Under the pieces are notes generated by a model. The model ran no database searches. It saw only the letters and a list, made by a program, of their open reading frames with translations, and had not been told where the DNA came from. Made by a program: the position numbers and the translations under genes. A stretch of DNA of 64,000 bases from Sarcina sp. DSM 11001 (GTDB taxonomy: Bacteria; Bacillota; Clostridia; Lachnospirales; Lachnospiraceae): assembly GCF_900101015.1 (NCBI RefSeq), contig NZ_FNFZ01000009.1, forward strand, positions 84,227-148,226, read 5' to 3'. Below are positions 19,458 to 27,921 of this stretch, piece by piece (positions within the stretch are counted from its first letter, which is position 1; every line of letters starts with the position of its first letter).

Positions 19458-20327
19458 TCACAGGAATACCTCATTTTCCGCCCTCCGGGCGTAATGCTCC
19501 TCCAGCATACGCGTGTGGGAGAGCATGACCGGGTCGTCAAAATACTTGGCATGCAGAGGACAGACCTTCACACAGGCCTGGCATTTGATACAGACACCTG
19601 TCACCGTGCGGAAATCCTCCCGGCTGATCGATCCCAAAGGACATACTCCGGCACACAGGCCGCAGTCATTGCAGTCCTTCGTAGTCTTTGGCTTCGCCTT
19701 GAGGAAATTGGCAGGAGAGCCATCCGCCTGAAGAGGCCGGTAATAACCGGGGATGGGATCCTCACCCTTCACCCGGACCGGAGCCGGGATCTCCGCCATA
19801 CCGTCAAAGCCGCCGGGCTCAATTCCACGGACCTTCGCAGCTACAGCATCCGCGAAACGCCTCATAGACTGCATATCCTCCTCGTCCGGACGTCCCGCCG
19901 CAAGCTTGTCCGAAAATACATGCTCCGAAACAAAGGCCGCTCCCGCGATCGTATGGAAGCCATGCTTTTCCATCTCCATGCGCACCTCGATCAGACCGTT
20001 ATCAAAGCTCCTGTTTCCGAAAGTTACGACCGGCACGGCCAGTGCGCCGTTCCCCGCGAACAGCGTCTGAAAGGCAGGCAGGATCTTGTTGGGAATCCTC
20101 CCCGCGTAAACCGGCGTCCCGATGACCACCAGATCACACGGTTCGAATGCGTACAGGGCTCCCTCCCCCTTTGTCCCGTCATCATTTCTGGCCTCCGGCA
20201 AAGTAAAATCGATGGTCCGCAGCGGGACCTGTGCCTGCGCGGCAATTTCCTGCGCAATTTCGTTTACTATTTTTTTCGCATTTCCCGTAGGGCTGAAAAA
20301 AGCTGCCGTCACACTTTTGAGTTTCAT
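19458..20327 (-). CDS. EFR1-type flavodoxin-ferredoxin fusion
   Basis: A 289-residue electron-transfer protein. The N-terminal domain has the flavodoxin FMN-phosphate loop (FSPTGNAKKI, residues 11-20). The C-terminal domain carries two 4Fe-4S motifs: Cys219, 222, 225, 229 in CNDCGLCAGVCP and Cys246, 249, 252, 256 in CIKCQACVKVCP. This is the EFRRO/EFR1 family common in anaerobes, thought to move electrons between low-potential donors and flavin partners. GAGGAGG precedes the ATG. It stands alone, so its partner is unknown. Confidence 0.88.
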   Translation of the reverse strand: MKLKSVTAAFFSPTGNAKKIVNEIAQEIAAQAQVPLRTIDFTLPEARNDDGTKGEGALYAFEPCDLVVIGTPVYAGRIPNKILPAFQTLFAGNGALAVPVVTFGNRSFDNGLIEVRMEMEKHGFHTIAGAAFVSEHVFSDKLAAGRPDEEDMQSMRRFADAVAAKVRGIEPGGFDGMAEIPAPVRVKGEDPIPGYYRPLQADGSPANFLKAKPKTTKDCNDCGLCAGVCPLGSISREDFRTVTGVCIKCQACVKVCPLHAKYFDDPVMLSHTRMLEEHYARRAENEVFL

Positions 20328-20840
20328 ATCCAGATCCCTCCTCTACGAAAGCCGTCAGCATCCCGCTGACGCTTTCCTATAATTGCAATGAATACGCTCT
20401 TTCTTTGACCGCGATGAATCCGCGTTTTCCCTATTTAGATAAATGTCAGTGAGATAAATGTCAGGTTTTCCCGACTCCACCATCATCATAGCACACCTTT
20501 CCCATTCTGTAAGCAGACCGCTCAGGCTTGCACCTCATCTCCCGTGACTCATCTCCCGCGACTCATCCCCCGCGACTCATCCCCAGCGTCCCATTTCCCA
20601 CATCTCATCTCCTGCGCCTCGTCCTTCGTGTTTCATTCCCCGCGACTCATCCCCAGCGTCTCATTTCCCATAACAGCCCGTAACACATTTCCCGCCGCAA
20701 AAGAACTCTTGTTCGGAACATATATTCGTGTTATAATGATGCCACCTCACCTATAGCCATCAAGGCTCAACACCGGTGAGCCCTCACTGTTCACGCTGCT
20801 GCTTATACCGCCTGCCCGGAACGGCGGAATGGAGATACCT
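20328..20840. repeat. Intergenic region with a 15-bp CTCATCTCCCGCGA tandem repeat
   Basis: From 20530 to 20672 an array of CTCATCCCCCGCGA-type units of about 15 bp is visible. A larger block containing CGACTCATCCCCAGCGTC occurs twice (about 20575 and 20642). The flanks are AT-rich. A frame across it (20544-20756) is a product of the repeat, not a gene. Confidence 0.7.
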
Positions 20841-22343
20841 ATGAGACCCCTGAACGTTTCTCCCGCATCAGGGCATGATCGTGACCGGATCAGAGGCAGA
20901 CCGGACAACGATCAGGGAGTCCCTGAAGCAGTAAAAATTTATATTGCGATCGACATGAAATCCTTCTACGCGTCCGTCGAGTGCGTATCCCGCGGCTATG
21001 ATCCCCTGAAGGCCAACCTGCTCGTGGCGGATCCATCCCGGTCCGACAAAACGATCTGCCTCGCTGTCAGCCCTTCTCTCAAGGCGATCGGCGTTCCCGG
21101 AAGGCCCCGCCTGTTTGAGGCAAAACAGGCGATCCGCCAGTATGAGCGGCAGCACCGCACAAGGGTCCGCTACGAAATCGCCGTCCCCCGGATGGCGGAG
21201 TATGAACGGGTATCTGCGCAGATTTATTCCATATACCTGCGCTATGCCGCGCCGGAGGACATCCATGTGTATTCCATAGATGAAGTGTTCATAGACAGCA
21301 CGCCCTACCTGCCCTTCTATCAGGCGGAGGCCCGGCGTCAGTCCCTGGAATCCGGATGCACCGTGCACCCCTCGCACGTGATGGCCATGACGATCATCCG
21401 CGACGTCCTGAGGACGACGGGGATCACTGCCACCGTAGGGATCGGCACGAACCTCTACCTGGCCAAGGTCGCCATGGACATCGTGGCAAAAAAAGCGTCC
21501 CCGGATAAAGACGGAGTCAGGATCGCGGAGCTTAACGAATCCTCCTACTGCTTTCTTCTCTGGGGCCATCAGCCCCTCTCGGATTTCTGGCAGATTGGCC
21601 CCCGCAAAATGCGCCGCCTGCACGGATACCAGCTGTATACAATGGGGGAGATCGCCGCGAGATCTCAATGGGACGAAGGTCTTTTTTACAAAGAATTCGG
21701 AATCGATGGAGAGATCCTGATCGACCACGCCTGGGGGATCGAGCCGGTGACAATGGCGGACATCAAAGGTTACCGGAACAAAGAACACAGCCTCTCCAAC
21801 GGACAGGTTCTGCCCAGGACCTATGAATACGCTGAGGCGAGGCTGGCCTTCTCGGAAATGATCGACCTCCTCTGTGAACAGATGTATAAAAAAAACGTGG
21901 TCTGCAAGGGCGTCTCCTGGTGGGTCAGCTACGATTACAAAAGCCTGGAGCACTGCCCGGAATACGACGGGGACATCGTCGCTGATTTTTACGGCAGACT
22001 CCATCCCTGTCACAGCGGCGGGACATTCCGGCTTCCCACGCCTTCAAACAGCATATCCCTGATCCGGGCCGGACTGCTGGAACAGTTCGACCGCAAAACG
22101 GACCACCGCCTCCTTTACCGCCGCCTCGGGGTCAACGCGATCAGAGTCTCGGAAAATGCCGGCGTATACCAGCTCGACCTGTTTACCGACTATGAAGCGC
22201 TGGAAAAGGAACGCAGGATCCAGGGCGCCATGCTGGAGATCCGCCAGCGCTTCGGTCCCAATGCCGTGCTCAGAGGAAGCAATCTCCTCGACGGCGCACG
22301 GACAAGAGAGCGAAACATTCAGATCGGTGGACACAAAGCCTGA
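20841..22343 (+). CDS. Y-family DNA polymerase (DinB/UmuC type)
   Basis: Translesion DNA polymerase of about 500 aa. The palm motifs are present: IYIAIDMKSFYASVEC with metal-binding Asp38, and VYSIDEVFID with Asp147 and Glu148. A helix-hairpin-helix-like region (GPRKMRRLHGY) follows, then a little-finger domain to about residue 440. It resembles the Firmicutes UmuC-like group rather than E. coli DinB, judged by the long DPSRSDKTICLAVSPSLKA insertion. The ATG at 20841 has GGAG six bases upstream and is preferred over 20829. No LexA box was recognised in the repeat-rich upstream DNA. Confidence 0.88.
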   Translation: MRPLNVSPASGHDRDRIRGRPDNDQGVPEAVKIYIAIDMKSFYASVECVSRGYDPLKANLLVADPSRSDKTICLAVSPSLKAIGVPGRPRLFEAKQAIRQYERQHRTRVRYEIAVPRMAEYERVSAQIYSIYLRYAAPEDIHVYSIDEVFIDSTPYLPFYQAEARRQSLESGCTVHPSHVMAMTIIRDVLRTTGITATVGIGTNLYLAKVAMDIVAKKASPDKDGVRIAELNESSYCFLLWGHQPLSDFWQIGPRKMRRLHGYQLYTMGEIAARSQWDEGLFYKEFGIDGEILIDHAWGIEPVTMADIKGYRNKEHSLSNGQVLPRTYEYAEARLAFSEMIDLLCEQMYKKNVVCKGVSWWVSYDYKSLEHCPEYDGDIVADFYGRLHPCHSGGTFRLPTPSNSISLIRAGLLEQFDRKTDHRLLYRRLGVNAIRVSENAGVYQLDLFTDYEALEKERRIQGAMLEIRQRFGPNAVLRGSNLLDGARTRERNIQIGGHKA

Positions 22344-22381
22344 CACGCCGCCTGCAATGCCCTGCGCCTCCCGCGGCTTCG

Positions 22382-22545
22382 CGAAACCGGCCATCCCTTG
22401 AACCCGGAAGCCGGATTCCGGCAGCTCATTCCCGGTCTGCGCCCTGCGCCGCCCCCGACCTCCCGAAACCGGCCATCCCTTCGGGCTGCCGAAAGCCGGA
22501 TTCCGGCAGCGCATTCCCGGTCTGCGCCTTGTGCCCCCCGCGGTT
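22382..22545. repeat. 82-bp imperfect tandem duplication
   Basis: Two copies beginning CGAAACCGGCCATCCCTT at 22382 and 22464. Both continue through GCCGGATTCCGGCAG, itself an inverted repeat, and CATTCCCGGTCTGCGCC. The rest of the gap to the aldolase is AT-rich promoter DNA. Confidence 0.8.
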
Positions 22546-22676
22546 TAGAGGTCCGCCCGTTCCCACGCAGCCGCCCGGCCGGATAAGCCGATCAATAATC
22601 GCGAATTAAGGATCGTAAATCAATCGAAAGAAATCATAAAAGAATCGAAGTTTTTGAACATCTTTTTTCTGATTTG

Positions 22677-22685
22677 TGTTATGAT
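22677..22685 (+). promoter_or_regulatory. Possible extended -10 promoter of the aldolase gene
   Basis: TGTTATGAT is a TGn plus TATGAT extended -10 box, about 150 bases before the aldolase start. A TTGAAC lies 20 bases before the hexamer, too far for a normal -35, which fits an extended -10 promoter. Predicted by eye only. Confidence 0.4.
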
Positions 22686-22833
22686 AAAAGCAGTCTTTCA
22701 CCGGGCTTGAAAACAGCTGGCCAGCATCAGTCCAGCCTAAGAACAGAACACGGAAATGTCAGAAAATATGTGTGTCGCCCGCTGGAAAGCGCAGGTAAAA
22801 ATATTGCTGTTATTCTGAGAAGGAGGATAAAAA

Positions 22834-23772
22834 ATGGCATTAGTGACAACAACCGAAATGTTTAAGAAAGCGTATACTGGCGGTTACGCAGTCGGTGCAT
22901 TCAATGTCAACAATATGGAGATCGTTCAGGCGATCACAGAGGCAGCTGCTGAACTGAAGTCCCCTGTTATCCTGCAGGCTTCCGCAGGCGCCAGGAAATA
23001 TGCGAAACCCCAGTATCTGAGACACCTCGTTGAAGCAGCGGTTGAGCTGTATCCGGATATCCCGATCGCGATGCATCTGGATCACGGCGCAGACTTCGCA
23101 ACCTGCAAGGACTGCGTTGACACAGGCTTCACGTCTGTCATGATCGACTATTCCAGCCACTCTTTCGAAGAGAATATCGAAGAGTCCAAAAAGGTCGCAG
23201 AGTACGCGCATGAGCACGGCTGTGTCGTAGAGGCAGAGCTCGGCACTCTGGCAGGCATCGAGGATGCAGTCAGTGTAGCAGCTGACAAGGCTATGTTCAC
23301 AGATCCCGACCAGGTCGAGGAATTTGTCAAGAGGACCGGCGTTGACTCCCTGGCGATCGCAATCGGCACAAGCCACGGCGCATACAAGTTCAAACCCGGC
23401 ACAGATCCCAAGCTTCGTCTGGACATTCTGGAAGAAGTTTCCAGAAGGCTTCCCGGCTTCCCGATCGTCCTGCACGGTTCTTCCTCCGTCCCGCAGGAGT
23501 ATGTTAAGATCATCAACACCCACGGCGGCGCTCTGAAGGATGCCATCGGCATTCCGGAGGATCAGCTTCGTCTTGCCGCAAAGGGCGCAGTCTGCAAGAT
23601 CAACATCGACTCCGACCTTCGTCTGGGCATGACCGCCGGTATCCGCGAGCACTTCGTCGCGCATCCCGAGCACTTTGATCCCAGAGAGTACCTCGGCGAC
23701 GGCCGCAAGTATGTCAAGGCTATCGTTGCCCACAAGATCACACAGGTCCTCGGTTCCGACGGCAAGGCCTGA
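22834..23772 (+). CDS. fba: Class II fructose-1,6-bisphosphate aldolase
   Basis: Zinc-dependent aldol cleavage of fructose 1,6-bisphosphate to two triose phosphates in glycolysis, and the reverse reaction. The metal site MHLDHGAD has His81, Asp83 and His84. YSSHSFEENI, GTSHGAYKF and LHGSSSVP follow as in other class II enzymes. Length 312 aa fits the B-type short form. AGAAGGAGG precedes the ATG. Codon use is clearly that of a highly expressed gene (few rare codons, even TTC/AAC/GAC use), unlike the surrounding regulators. A strong terminator follows. Confidence 0.93.
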   Translation: MALVTTTEMFKKAYTGGYAVGAFNVNNMEIVQAITEAAAELKSPVILQASAGARKYAKPQYLRHLVEAAVELYPDIPIAMHLDHGADFATCKDCVDTGFTSVMIDYSSHSFEENIEESKKVAEYAHEHGCVVEAELGTLAGIEDAVSVAADKAMFTDPDQVEEFVKRTGVDSLAIAIGTSHGAYKFKPGTDPKLRLDILEEVSRRLPGFPIVLHGSSSVPQEYVKIINTHGGALKDAIGIPEDQLRLAAKGAVCKINIDSDLRLGMTAGIREHFVAHPEHFDPREYLGDGRKYVKAIVAHKITQVLGSDGKA

Positions 23773-23799
23773 TCGCCTGATCTTCCAGATGCCGGCTGA

Positions 23800-23858
23800 G
23801 GATAGAAATTCTTGAGGATAGAATTTCTTAAGGGTAGAATTTTTGAGAATAGGATCCT
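23800..23858. repeat. Degenerate repeat, GAGGATAGAATTTCTT-type unit
   Basis: Three to four copies of an 17-base unit (GAGGATAGAAATTCTTG and variants) between the aldolase stop and its terminators. Confidence 0.55.
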
Positions 23859-23879
23859 CTGCATGTGCTTTACAAAATC

Positions 23880-23950
23880 CCTATCATCCGGGTGATTCGG
23901 ATGATAGGCCGCATTCAAAAAGGCTGCCTCCCCGGAGGCAGCCTTTTCTT
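23880..23950 (+). terminator. Double hairpin terminator after the aldolase gene
   Basis: A first hairpin CCTATCATCCG/CGGATGATAGG lies at 23880-23908. A second, AAAAGGCTGCCTCC with GGAGGCAGCCTTTT at 23917-23946, ends in a T-run and is a classic terminator. Confidence 0.85.
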
Positions 23951-24015
23951 ATGCAATACCTGTGCAATACCGCTGTTCTCTGCTATAAAGACACAGAAAT
24001 AAGCTGATCTGTATT

Positions 24016-24705
24016 TTAATAAAGTTCATCAAGATATTCTTCTTTTGTGTACGGTCTCCAGTGGCCGTCGATCACGGTTTTAACATCCATCTCCCGTATT
24101 TGACCGGCAAGCAGATGCAGCTTATCATAATCCATCCGCCATGTCGGAAATTCTCCAAGCTGCGCGTCGCCGACAAAGACCACCCTGTCCTCCGGGACAT
24201 AAACCATCAGCGCATCCTCTGTGTGGGGCGATTCCGCATAGCACAAATGTAGATGAACCCCGCCAATATCCAGCACCGTGTCCTTTTTTATTTCCTCATC
24301 CGATAAGACAACCGCCAGTGGAACACCGCCCGCATACTCTTTGCGGATACATACGTCACTGTTGAGAAATTTCTTCGAAAAACCGGGATCATTCTTCATC
24401 CGGTACAGGATCTCCTCAAGATGCGCATTTGTCTCCGGCCTGGCCAGTGTACGGCCATGGACCGCGTGCATTCCGAAAGTATGATCCCAGTGCCAGTGTG
24501 TAATGACCGTCAGATCAGGAAGCGGCAGCATTTCCGCCCCCAGGGCTCTGTAAAAATCCTCAACATGCGAAGAGGAATGACCCGCATCCACCGCCACAGC
24601 CATCCGGTCACCCCTTATGTAGCCGAGATTCGGCCTGTCTTTTTCTGATTCAAGTGGAAAGATCCAAGTGTGTTCTCCTATCCTTTTCATCCTGGATTTT
24701 CTCAT
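24016..24705 (-). CDS. Metallo-beta-lactamase fold hydrolase
   Basis: A 229-residue MBL-fold hydrolase with the metal motif THWHWDH (His70, His72, Asp74, His75) and later metal ligands expected in ESPHTEDAL and DGHWRPY. This superfamily includes glyoxalase II, lactonases and other hydrolases; the substrate is not readable. ATG at 24705 follows GGGG at six bases. It is divergent from the WYL regulator gene at 24958, which makes that regulator a candidate controller. Confidence 0.82.
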   Translation of the reverse strand: MRKSRMKRIGEHTWIFPLESEKDRPNLGYIRGDRMAVAVDAGHSSSHVEDFYRALGAEMLPLPDLTVITHWHWDHTFGMHAVHGRTLARPETNAHLEEILYRMKNDPGFSKKFLNSDVCIRKEYAGGVPLAVVLSDEEIKKDTVLDIGGVHLHLCYAESPHTEDALMVYVPEDRVVFVGDAQLGEFPTWRMDYDKLHLLAGQIREMDVKTVIDGHWRPYTKEEYLDELY

Positions 24706-24835
24706 TTTCTACCCCTTTTCACTCGTTTTCCCGTGATCCATTACTGCCGAAAACCAATGTGCAAAAAGATGCCAAATACGATAAAATAATCAAGTACAAG
24801 TACGATAAAATAATAAGGAGCCGGTGCATCACGAG

Positions 24836-24945
24836 GCCGGCCAGCCTCCCAATATGATCCGAGCCTCCCAATATGATACGAGCCTCCCGATATGATCCGA
24901 GCTTCCTGTTGTAATCCGAACCCACCGGTATAATCCGCAGTAAGG
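24836..24945. repeat. 20-bp tandem repeat, five to six copies, upstream of the WYL gene
   Basis: The unit GAGCCTCCCAATATGATCCG repeats with a strict 20-base period, then decays. Each copy contains a -10-like hexamer (TATGAT, TGTAAT, finally TATAAT). The last copy ends just before the ribosome binding site of the WYL regulator. Confidence 0.85.
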
Positions 24946-24957
24946 AGCTGAAATACT

Positions 24958-25935
24958 ATGGCAGATGAAAAGCTTAAAATACTGCAGCTGCGGCAGCTGC
25001 TCCTTGATGAGACTGACAAAGAGCACCCCCTGAACGCTGCACAGATCGTAGAAAAAATGATGTCCCTCTACGGCTTCTCCTACAACCGCAAAACAATCTA
25101 TGCCGATGTGGAACGTCTGAAATCATACGGGATGCTGATCGAACAGAACCGGGGACAAAACGGCGGTTATTACGTTGTGAACCGCAATTTTGAACTGCCG
25201 GAGCTCAAACTTCTGGTCGATGCTGTGCAGTCCTCCAAATTTATTACCAAAAAGCAGTCAGCAGAACTGATCAAAAAGCTGGAAAGAGAAACCAGCCGTG
25301 AAAACGCAAAACAGCTTCAAAGGCAGGTTTTCATTTATAACCGGATCAAGACCGGAAACATGGCTATCTACAACAATGTAGACGTCATCCACGCCGCTAT
25401 CCATGATAACCTTCAGATCGGTTTCCGCTACTGCGAATGGACGATCCAGAAAAAACTGACCTGCCGGAAAGACGGCGCGGAATATATCATTTCCCCCTGG
25501 GCACTCACCTGGGATGATGAAAATTATTACCTTGTCGGTTATGACGCCGAAAAGGAGATGATCAAGCATTACCGCGTCGACAAAATGCAGGATACCCGGA
25601 TCATTGACCGGAAACGCCTTGGCAGAGACCGGTTTGAAGATTTCGACCTCGCCGCGTTTGCCAGAAAGACTTTTGGCATGTACGGCGGACAGGACAGAAA
25701 ACTGACCCTGGAAGCAGAGAACCACCTGGCCGGCGTCCTGATCGACCGCTTTGGAACAGACATCATTATGGCCCCGCACGACAAAGAGCATTTCCATACA
25801 TCTGTTATGGTCACAGTCAGCCCCCAGTTTTTTGGCTGGCTCGCCGGAATCGGCAAAGGGATCCGGATCCAATGGCCGGAGGACGTCCGTGAGCAGTATA
25901 GAGAATACCTTCAGGGAATCATAGATAATCTCTGA
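24958..25935 (+). CDS. HTH and WYL-domain transcriptional regulator
   Basis: A 325-residue DNA-binding regulator. An N-terminal winged helix (residues 5-65, with YNRKTIYADVERLKSYGM as the recognition region) is followed by a WYL domain (about 130-220, with the SPWALTWDDENYYLVGYD stretch that holds the family's ligand-contact residues) and a C-terminal WCX extension. WYL proteins bind nucleic-acid or nucleotide ligands. TAAGGAG precedes the ATG. The promoter region is made of 20-bp repeats. Possible targets are itself and the divergent MBL gene. Confidence 0.85.
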   Translation: MADEKLKILQLRQLLLDETDKEHPLNAAQIVEKMMSLYGFSYNRKTIYADVERLKSYGMLIEQNRGQNGGYYVVNRNFELPELKLLVDAVQSSKFITKKQSAELIKKLERETSRENAKQLQRQVFIYNRIKTGNMAIYNNVDVIHAAIHDNLQIGFRYCEWTIQKKLTCRKDGAEYIISPWALTWDDENYYLVGYDAEKEMIKHYRVDKMQDTRIIDRKRLGRDRFEDFDLAAFARKTFGMYGGQDRKLTLEAENHLAGVLIDRFGTDIIMAPHDKEHFHTSVMVTVSPQFFGWLAGIGKGIRIQWPEDVREQYREYLQGIIDNL

Positions 25936-25946
25936 AAAAACTCAGC

Positions 25947-26372
25947 TTATACAAAATCGTACAGATTCAGCCCTGTTACTTCATCATCATGACGGCGTTC
26001 CACAGTCCCATCTATACTGCGGACAAACATCTCACAGGTCGCGGACAGACGGCACTCCGCCAGATGTCCGCCAACCACGGACAGGTCCTCCCGCGCGAGA
26101 TTAATATGCAGATGCAGATAAATTTCCCCGTTCATTGTGGAAATATTGCCGTGCAGCGATGAAATCTCCAGGGGCTCGTCGAAAGTCTTTTTATGGAACT
26201 CACGGGTCTCGACATCATACAGACCGATGACCGCATGATCAGCTGCTCCCAGCGCATCCACAGACCCCAGAGTGACATTTTCCTTTTTACAAAAATCAGT
26301 CAGTGTCCTGACAATCTCTTCTCCGCGGTCCATCCGGATCACATAAGTGTTCCCAAATTTACGATAATCCAT
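25947..26372 (-). CDS. PPC/DUF296 domain protein
   Basis: A 141-residue protein of the plant-and-prokaryote-conserved (PPC, DUF296) family. Visible hallmarks are RMDRGEEIVRTLTDFC near the start, the GSVDALGAADHAVIGLYD stretch, and the HLHINLAREDLSVVGGHL zinc/trimer region. Bacterial members are small trimeric proteins of unclear role; some bind DNA. The ATG at 26372 is chosen because homologs begin with this domain; the longer frame (to 26444) adds a basic head overlapping the next gene. The ribosome binding site is weak. It converges with the WYL gene. Confidence 0.8.
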   Translation of the reverse strand: MDYRKFGNTYVIRMDRGEEIVRTLTDFCKKENVTLGSVDALGAADHAVIGLYDVETREFHKKTFDEPLEISSLHGNISTMNGEIYLHLHINLAREDLSVVGGHLAECRLSATCEMFVRSIDGTVERRHDDEVTGLNLYDFV

Positions 26373-26395
26373 TTTTCTTGTCTCTTTGCCTTTCC

Positions 26396-26674
26396 TCAAT
26401 CCATCTTCATGACCATTTTTGCGTCTGTTTCTTTTACGACCCATTCCATCGCTTCTTCCTGGCTTTCAAACACCTTCTTATCGCGATATCCGCAAAAACG
26501 GCCGTCCTTCACTTCATACATCCTGACTGTATTGCCGCAGATTTCCGCGAAAAGACCGTTCCTCTTTTCTGCATCGGCATTATTTTCTGCAGCCTGTCTC
26601 TCCTGTTCAATGAGCATCCCTGTAATGACCAGACCAACAGCCACACCTACGACCATTATCCCCAGTTTTCTCAT
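26396..26674 (-). CDS. Small membrane-anchored protein of unknown function
   Basis: A 92-residue protein with one N-terminal hydrophobic helix (residues 3-22), then a polar part containing a KVFESQEEAMEWVVKE helix. GGAGGTGATC lies directly before the ATG at 26674. The frame can be read from a GTG two codons earlier, but that overlaps the ribosome binding site. It is 23 bases upstream of the PPC gene on the same strand and probably shares its transcript. Function not recognised. Confidence 0.6.
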   Translation of the reverse strand: MRKLGIMVVGVAVGLVITGMLIEQERQAAENNADAEKRNGLFAEICGNTVRMYEVKDGRFCGYRDKKVFESQEEAMEWVVKETDAKMVMKMD

Positions 26675-26960
26675 GATCACCTCCAGATACGATCACCTTC
26701 GGATACAAAACAATAACTGCCTCTTAATCTTATCACACTTATCTCCGGTATGACCATTTGAGGAAACACATTACACAAAAAAATCAGAAATTCGAAATCA
26801 AATATTAAGATCCCGCTCTTGCTGCTTTTTATTGTGGCTGATTTGTTAATCTGATATACTGTTTATGTCATCTTATTTGATCAAACACATTACCGGGCTT
26901 ACGGTTCCATTGTGTCAGATTGTTTCCACTAATACCATCATCAGAAAAGGAGAAATAAAA

Positions 26961-27503
26961 ATGAGAATCATTCCCGCAGAAACACAGTGCATGATCATTG
27001 ACATGCAGGAAAAACTTGTTCCGGCTATGTTCAACAAGGAAGCGTGTGAAGATCGCGTCTGCATGCTTGCCCGCGGCCTTAACCTGCTCGAAATCCCCAT
27101 GCTGATCACCCAGCAGTATACCAAAGGACTTGGCGGCAGCCTTCCTTCCGTTTACGAAGCAGCCGGTACAAAAGAGTTCTTTGACAAAAGGACCTTCAGC
27201 TGTGCCCAGGACGAAAACATCGTCGCAGCACTTCAGAAGAAAAACCGCAAGAATGTCCTGATCTGCGGTACAGAAGCACATGTGTGTGTTCTTCAGACCT
27301 GCATTGATCTCAAGGCCCTTGGTTTCCAGCCCATCCTTGTGATCGATGCCATCGCTTCCCGCAAAAAGAGCGATTTAAAGGCTGCTATCAAGAGAGCTAT
27401 GCAGGAAGGCGTTATCATTACAACAGCTGAAGCTGTTCTCTTTGAACTCACTGTTGATTCCCGCCATCCTAAATTCAGAGATATTTCCAACGTTGTAAAA
27501 TAA
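26961..27503 (+). CDS. Isochorismatase-fold cysteine hydrolase
   Basis: A 180-residue hydrolase of the isochorismatase/nicotinamidase superfamily. The triad is visible: Asp14 in IIDMQEKL, Lys76 in FDKRTFSC and Cys109 in EAHVCVLQT. The cis-peptide and metal features of true nicotinamidases are less clear, so an isochorismatase-like hydrolase of unknown substrate is the safer call. AAAGGAG precedes the ATG at 26961; the longer frame from 26865 has no start signal. The 418-base gap downstream precedes the acyl-CoA dehydrogenase. Confidence 0.85.
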   Translation: MRIIPAETQCMIIDMQEKLVPAMFNKEACEDRVCMLARGLNLLEIPMLITQQYTKGLGGSLPSVYEAAGTKEFFDKRTFSCAQDENIVAALQKKNRKNVLICGTEAHVCVLQTCIDLKALGFQPILVIDAIASRKKSDLKAAIKRAMQEGVIITTAEAVLFELTVDSRHPKFRDISNVVK

Positions 27504-27921
27504 ACAAAGCATTTACATAAAAATGCATAATTCTGCGAGTCCTTATTTCGCTTAAAACAGACTTCCAGAAGGCTCAAAAACAGAGGGGAAATGAAATGAA
27601 TTTGTTTGCGCATTCAAGATGATTCAAGCCCGTGCAAACCCAGTTCATTGTGTTCAAAGTCGATATTTCTTACAATATATTAAGGATTTTTATCCATATT
27701 GTTTGGACGATTTGTATTCAACATTTCTTTGCATTATATGCATCCGTAAGTCATGCATTTCCCCGAATGCACCATCCCCCCTGAGGAAGTCCATGCACTT
27801 CATGTGCGCATACCCCCATGGATATTTCTCTGCGTCAAGCGGATGAAATAGATGCAGGCTCTGTTGGAGACAGATCTTGCAGCACAAACTACTTTCTACT
27901 TTCTATAAGGAGGATACTATC
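27504..27921. other. AT-rich regulatory gap upstream of acyl-CoA dehydrogenase
   Basis: No gene is seen. The stretch is AT-rich in its middle (27660-27740). TGCATTATATGCA near 27731 is a palindrome and could be an operator. The last 20 bases hold a strong AAGGAGG site for the downstream gene. Confidence 0.4.

Noticed and set aside
22700..22833. CTGAGA-like sequence before the aldolase considered as part of a TPP riboswitch
   Set aside because: The second conserved half of the TPP motif and the pairing are absent; the sequence overlaps the ribosome binding site.
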